Source: Gp6-AA40 sp036802945 (GTDB lineage: Bacteria; Acidobacteriota; Vicinamibacteria; Vicinamibacterales; UBA2999). Taken from it: a DNA stretch of 64,000 nucleotides. The position numbers were made by a program, and so were the translations under genes. Shown here piece after piece: positions 59,888 to 64,000 of this stretch (the first letter of the stretch is position 1; every line of letters starts with the position of its first letter). The stretch is from assembly GCA_036802945.1 (NCBI GenBank), contig DAIRVG010000015.1, positions 1 through 64,000 of the forward strand, in the 5' to 3' direction. The notes under the pieces are model-generated. The model ran no database searches. It was not told where the DNA came from and saw only the letters and a program-made list of their open reading frames with translations.

Positions 59888-61174
59888 TCAATTCGCGCTG
59901 TAGAGGAGCCCTGTGTACTGCATCTCCTCCCACGTCTGGTCGCCCCAGAACACGTCGCTATCAGGATTGGGATTGAACCGATTTGCCGCGGAGTTGTCGT
60001 ACCAAGCGCTCGACACGATGCGGGATCCCTTCGGCACCTGAAGCGGTTCCCGGAACATGTAGTAAGTCTGCCAATTGAAGTCGTAGCGCGGCACCGCAAG
60101 AATCATCCGCTCGGTGCCGTCAGCCATCACGAGGCGGTATTCCCATCTTTTCCCACGCAAGTGGGTGTGGGGAAAGAGGCCCCACACACTCGCGTCCTGC
60201 TGAAACGCGAGCTCCGCGTCCACTCGAACGTCGCGCGCGCGAGCAGGTATTTGGAGCTTCGCGTTGAAGAACTGCCCCGCTTGAATCTCAACGGGTGTCT
60301 CATCCTTGGAGAAGATGAACCCGATCTTGGTTCGATCCGTGCCGGCCGTGCCGTTGGTCGAATAATGCAGTTGCAACTCGATCTCTCCGGCGGGTTCGAG
60401 CCGCATGGCCTTGCCAGCCGGGAGAACCTGCGGCAGCGTCCCCGGTGCGTAAGTGGCAATCAGGCGTGAGGGCGTGGAGTCGCTGCGGCGGGGACGGAGA
60501 CCGGGCGTTCGCGGCGCAACCTGCTGCCGTTCCTGATCCATTCGGAGAACTGGTGTGCGCTGGCGATCTGGTTTCGACCGGTAATACGCCAGCACATGGT
60601 GCACGAGCTTGCGATTGCCCGGCCGAATCTCGATGGCCTGAACGTACTTCGCGTCAGTGAAATTCGTCGGAATGTACGTCCACTCGTATTGGACGGTCCC
60701 CTCCGCCGGCACGGCATAGGGCTCCATTTCGAGGACAAGATCAGGCTCACCAATTTGCCAACCATCCATATACCAGGGAGGCGGTGGCAAGTCGGCTGGA
60801 TTGCCCTCCGGCGCGCCGGCGGCCACCCACCGGGCGAGGGTCGTCTTCTCTGTCTCCGTCAGGCGCCTCGCGTTGGCGAACTCGCCGTACGTCGGATCCG
60901 CATGCCATGGTGGCATCGCGCCTGTGAGCACAGCGTTGCGGATAGCTCTCGCCCATGGACGCGCGTCGTTGTACGTCAATAGCGACATCGGCGCAATTTC
61001 ACCCGGCCGGTGGCACTGCGTGCATTGACCGAAAAAGATGGGCGCGACATCCTTGGTATACGTCGGAGCATCCGCCGTATCCGGCGCGCCCTGTCCCGGT
61101 GCGGCCTCCAATGCGGCGAACAGCGCAAAGGCGGCACACAGCACAGTTCCGACGATCGCGACGATCTTGTTCAT
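59888..61174 (-). CDS. Cytochrome c fused to a type II copper, ascorbate-dependent monooxygenase-like domain
   Basis: A 428-residue exported protein. A signal peptide is followed by a cytochrome c domain with heme motif CTQCH (51-55) and a Met-rich loop (GAMPPWHADP). Residues about 135-428 match the two-domain PHM/DBM copper monooxygenase fold. All copper ligands are present: H192 and H193 (VHHVL), H270 (LQLHYS), H336 and H338 (FPHTHLRG), and M418 (EEMQYT). A built-in heme could supply electrons in place of ascorbate. Substrate unknown. The gene is divergent from the CxxCH protein at 61455. Confidence 0.85.
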   Translation of the reverse strand: MNKIVAIVGTVLCAAFALFAALEAAPGQGAPDTADAPTYTKDVAPIFFGQCTQCHRPGEIAPMSLLTYNDARPWARAIRNAVLTGAMPPWHADPTYGEFANARRLTETEKTTLARWVAAGAPEGNPADLPPPPWYMDGWQIGEPDLVLEMEPYAVPAEGTVQYEWTYIPTNFTDAKYVQAIEIRPGNRKLVHHVLAYYRSKPDRQRTPVLRMDQERQQVAPRTPGLRPRRSDSTPSRLIATYAPGTLPQVLPAGKAMRLEPAGEIELQLHYSTNGTAGTDRTKIGFIFSKDETPVEIQAGQFFNAKLQIPARARDVRVDAELAFQQDASVWGLFPHTHLRGKRWEYRLVMADGTERMILAVPRYDFNWQTYYMFREPLQVPKGSRIVSSAWYDNSAANRFNPNPDSDVFWGDQTWEEMQYTGLLYSAN

Positions 61175-61454
61175 ACGATCCTCTCAGTCGGGAGCTGCGT
61201 TTCTGGCGCCAGCACATTGCCAGCCCCCTCACGAATGGGGTCGCTCGGACGATTCTAGCCCGTTTTCCTTGCGCCTTGGACCGCTGTAGTCGCGACCCGA
61301 TTTCGATTCGCCGGGACGATTCGTATCTCGATCGCATGTGGATCGGCCACCCGTTCACGGCCGCGGTGCGCGGGACGATCGTGAGACTAGATCGCAGAAC
61401 GCGTTGCAAATTCGCGTCTCCTGTAGACTCGTGCCGCTCGCACAAGGAGACGTC

Positions 61455-62039
61455 ATGAGAACACGCTTACTCGTCCGATCCGTGCTGTTGCTCTTATGCG
61501 GCGCCGTCATCGGCGCCGTCGTTATGCAGTGGAGGTATTCAGTCGCCGCGCAGGCGCCCGCACAATCAGCGGCCGGTGCGCCGCCGGCAATCGATCTGAA
61601 GGCGCTCGACGCCGACGTGACACGGCTCAAGGCGCTCCTGCCGTCCAACTCCCACATCATGATGGACGTGCAGTGGCAATGGACAAACCTGTGGTTCGCC
61701 GGCCAGGCGAAGAACTGGCCGCTCGCCCAGTTCTATTTCAACGAGACGCGCAGTCACATCCAGTGGTTGATCAAGAAGTCGCCCAAAATCAGGTCCCAAG
61801 GTCCTGACAAAGAAGAGGTCGACGTCCAGGCGATCTTCGACGCGGTCGACACGAGCAGCCTTGCCGATGTCAAGAACGCCATTGCGGCCAAAGACAGCGC
61901 GAAGTTCGCGGCGACCTACAAGACGATGCTCGACAGCTGTTATTCGTGTCACAAGAGCGTCGGCCGTCCGTACCTCCGGCCGATGATCCCGAAGATGCAG
62001 GTGCAGTCGGCTCTCGAGATGGACCCGAACGGCACGTAG
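61455..62039 (+). CDS. Exported CxxCH protein, cytochrome c-like four-helix type
   Basis: A 194-residue protein with an N-terminal membrane or signal segment (LLVRSVLLLLCGAVIGAVVMQW) and a helical body. A single heme motif, CYSCH, lies near residue 163 in the last helix (YKTMLDSCYSCHKSVG). The heme site close to the C-terminus of a helical bundle resembles cytochrome c-prime. AAGGAG lies upstream of the ATG at 61455. It is divergent from the cytochrome-copper monooxygenase gene, 280 bases away, and may serve the same electron chain. Confidence 0.78.
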   Translation: MRTRLLVRSVLLLLCGAVIGAVVMQWRYSVAAQAPAQSAAGAPPAIDLKALDADVTRLKALLPSNSHIMMDVQWQWTNLWFAGQAKNWPLAQFYFNETRSHIQWLIKKSPKIRSQGPDKEEVDVQAIFDAVDTSSLADVKNAIAAKDSAKFAATYKTMLDSCYSCHKSVGRPYLRPMIPKMQVQSALEMDPNGT

Positions 62040-62076
62040 CGACACGGGCGCCCATGCGAGCGGAGCGAGTCCCCCC

Positions 62077-62110
62077 TCGACAATGCTCAGGCGACGCTGA
62101 GGGCAGTCGA
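62077..62110. repeat. Imperfect inverted repeat TCGAC-CTCAG / CTGAG-GTCGA
   Basis: Outer arms TCGAC/GTCGA and inner arms CTCAG/CTGAG pair around a six-base loop, with a mismatched four-base bulge. It lies between convergent genes ending at 62039 and 62131 and resembles a widespread intergenic repeat type. Confidence 0.6.
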
Positions 62111-62130
62111 AGCGTCCGTAGCACCTGAGG

Positions 62131-64000
62131 TCAGTAGGCGAACAGCCGTGTGTACTTGATGGTGAAGGAACGACCGAGCAGTTCGTCGGGAGTGAACGGC
62201 GACGTGTCGCGCCGATCGTTGTAGACGACGAAGAACCCGGTGCCACTCCGATTCAGCAGCGCGAGCCGGATGTTGGACGAGACGGTCGATGCCTGCTTGT
62301 TGTACTGAATCAGTCCCTGCACGCTGGCAAGGCTCGTGAACGAATAGCTGGCTTTCACTGGGACCAGGTCGTTCCTGAAGCGACCACCCGGGAGCGTGAC
62401 ATCGTCACGTGTCCATCCAAGCTCCGAAAGCAGCCTCGCTCCCGCGCGCAGGCCGAGCGTCAATCGCCAGCCGTGGTAATCACCGTCGTAATAGTTGCCG
62501 ATTTTGTGAACGAGCGCCGCCGAGATCGGCGCGCTTTGATTCGTGTTGCCTTCGAATTCGCCCCATGCCCACCCATAGTGGCCCGCGGGAACGACGACAC
62601 GCCTGCCCGTGACGTCCTGATAGATGGTGAACGGCAGTCGCGGGCGGTCCTGTCCGGAGATGATCACATAGCCGAAGCGGGCGCCCGACAGCGTCTGGAT
62701 ATCGAAGAAGTGCCAGTGTCCCTGTGAGCTTTCCAGGCGGTTCTGGAGATCCACGTACCCGTTGTAATTGGCGTGCGGGCTGATACGCCGGATCCAGGGC
62801 CACTGCTTCGGCTGGTAGCGCATGTTCGAACGCAATTCGAGACGGCGGTAGCCTTTTCGCTGAAGGAAGCCGACCTCCGGGTTGAACCGGTCGCCAACCT
62901 GGGTAAAGCCGACACCGTTGTTCCACATTTCATTGGTGTACCCGTATGACAGGGCGCCTGCGTAGTCGGACCCGCCTTTGGTCTCGGGCGAATCAGTCCG
63001 TGCCAGAAACGCAGTCATCCGTCCGTTCGTTGACGCCTGCCAGCCGAGATCGAGCCCGTACGCGCGGTTGTAGTCGTTGGCCGGCGCCCGGCTGCCGCCT
63101 CCCTGGCGGCCCACGTACATCGCGCCGAAGTTCGATCGACCCAGTTCGCGCTGCAGCCGCAGCACGGTGAAATTGCTGGCGGGCGCCACGGTCTGCCCCA
63201 GTCGTTTGTCGACGGCCGCATCGGTCTGCATGTTCAGAAGCCCGACGTTGTAACCACCGAGTTTGCCGCTCAGCCTCCCGCCCGCGATGATGTCGATCGG
63301 CTCGCCGGCACCCGACAGACCTACCCGGCGCGAGAAGAACAGATCGACGGCCCGCGGCTGTCCAAGCTGGAAGAGCTGCGCGTTTTCGAGGAAGAACGGG
63401 CGCTTCTCCGGAAAGAACAGCGGGAACCGCGTCAGGTTGACCTGCTGCTCGTCGGCCTCGACCTGCGCGAAGTCAGTATTGACAGTGACATCGAGCGTCA
63501 GGTCGGCGCGCACGCCCCACTTGACGTCGAGGCCCACGTCGCCGGTTCGACTGACGGTATCAGTTCGAAGCGTTGCGTCGTCGGTCACCGCGCCTGACGC
63601 GTACGGCAGGAATTTCAGGTCGCGCCGAGCGGGAAGGCTCAGGCCGTGCAGCTTGCCGGCGACCGACACACGGTGCAGGTTGTAGCCGCGCGGCACCGGC
63701 GCAAGGAACACCTGCTCGTTCTTGCGACGGATGTTGCGCATGGCGTTGATGCCCCAGGTCCGTTCCTGCCCCGCGCTGTACCGCAGCGTCTTGAGTGGAA
63801 TCGCGAACTCCGCCTCCCAGCCGCGGTCGGTCATCCCGGTGCGGACGGCCCAGTCAGCGTCCCAGTCCAGATTGAATCCGCCGCGGTTCCCCTGGCCTGC
63901 CTGCCCTTCGGCCATGACCTGGCCGTCGTATTCGATGCCGAACGGATTGGTCCCGAAGACGAAGGCGTTCTGGCCATCGTTGAACGTGTCGAGAAGGATC
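62131..64000 (-). CDS. DUF5916 outer-membrane protein (third copy), 5' end outside the window
   Basis: The frame stays open to the right edge: bases beyond 63915 still encode DTFNDGQNAFVFGTNPFG and EYDGQV, a conserved part of the CBM9-like domain. The gene therefore starts outside. The visible part includes FPEKRPFFLENAQLFQLGQP, the DUF5916 hallmark, and a barrel ending FTIKYTRLFAY. It is paralogous to the proteins at 8697-11063 and 22461-24749. Ligand and role are unknown. Confidence 0.87.
   Translation of the reverse strand, partial: ILLDTFNDGQNAFVFGTNPFGIEYDGQVMAEGQAGQGNRGGFNLDWDADWAVRTGMTDRGWEAEFAIPLKTLRYSAGQERTWGINAMRNIRRKNEQVFLAPVPRGYNLHRVSVAGKLHGLSLPARRDLKFLPYASGAVTDDATLRTDTVSRTGDVGLDVKWGVRADLTLDVTVNTDFAQVEADEQQVNLTRFPLFFPEKRPFFLENAQLFQLGQPRAVDLFFSRRVGLSGAGEPIDIIAGGRLSGKLGGYNVGLLNMQTDAAVDKRLGQTVAPASNFTVLRLQRELGRSNFGAMYVGRQGGGSRAPANDYNRAYGLDLGWQASTNGRMTAFLARTDSPETKGGSDYAGALSYGYTNEMWNNGVGFTQVGDRFNPEVGFLQRKGYRRLELRSNMRYQPKQWPWIRRISPHANYNGYVDLQNRLESSQGHWHFFDIQTLSGARFGYVIISGQDRPRLPFTIYQDVTGRRVVVPAGHYGWAWGEFEGNTNQSAPISAALVHKIGNYYDGDYHGWRLTLGLRAGARLLSELGWTRDDVTLPGGRFRNDLVPVKASYSFTSLASVQGLIQYNKQASTVSSNIRLALLNRSGTGFFVVYNDRRDTSPFTPDELLGRSFTIKYTRLFAY

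Overview
The window looks like soil Acidobacteriota, most likely class Vicinamibacteria. The grounds are the high G+C (about 63% in sampled core genes), CarboxypepD_reg/TonB-type outer-membrane proteins, several DUF5916 outer-membrane barrels, two DUF1592-DUF1552-ankyrin triplets, many Tat- or Sec-exported redox enzymes, and numerous small dispersed palindromes. It reads as a scaffold from a metagenome assembly, because it holds two runs of exactly 100 N. This taxonomic reading rests on gene content recognised by eye, not on a search. No rRNA, tRNA, CRISPR array, transposase or integrase was seen.

Layout. 1-2.7 kb: a PAS-GGDEF-EAL signalling protein with a membrane anchor, an in-frame tandem repeat and a C-terminal PH-like domain. 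2.8-7.3 kb: an accessory cassette of a PGDYG-like protein, a nucleosidase-like (DRHyd)/TPR-S protein, a trypsin zymogen and a subtilisin, neither protease having an obvious signal peptide; this resembles a prokaryotic conflict (immune) system. It is bracketed by a 42-bp direct repeat (40/42 identical). 7.6-11.1 kb: an OB-fold protein gene interrupted by an artificial gap, then a DUF5916 outer-membrane protein. 11.1-15.9 kb: a second accessory island with lower sampled G+C, bracketed by an exact 40-bp direct repeat copied from the 3' end of the DUF5916 gene. It carries ComA- and ComB-like sulfolactate synthesis genes, an ATP-grasp ligase and two outward-facing paralogous methyltransferases. This is the best candidate here for an undescribed pathway, a sulfolactate-derived metabolite.

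16-26 kb: the first DUF1592-DUF1552-ankyrin operon behind a near-consensus promoter, a secreted protein of unknown function, another DUF5916 protein and an exported lactonase-like metallohydrolase. 26.3-29.3 kb: an ECF sigma factor, a putative membrane anti-sigma factor and a secreted protein, then an M20-family amidohydrolase. 29.6-36 kb: a PQQ dehydrogenase, a VOC protein, a diheme cytochrome c coupled to a Tat-exported ThDP enzyme, and a PepSY membrane protein. 36.2-49.4 kb: a TonB-type protein, an exported molybdenum hydroxylase of PaoABC type with a [4Fe-4S] insertion in its FAD subunit, its own membrane cytochrome b and an unknown 137-residue protein, a Tat-exported amidohydrolase, and a second TonB-type protein. 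Together these suggest uptake and periplasmic oxidation of small organic, possibly aromatic, compounds.

49.5-55 kb: the second ankyrin-DUF1552-DUF1592 set on the minus strand. 55-58.4 kb: a NosR-like flavo-iron-sulfur protein and its ApbE flavinyltransferase, broken by the second gap, with no nosZ in the window. 58.4-64 kb: a truncated cupin, an SGNH esterase, a remnant of a sigma factor, a cytochrome c-copper monooxygenase fusion, a small CxxCH protein, and a DUF5916 gene that runs off the right edge.
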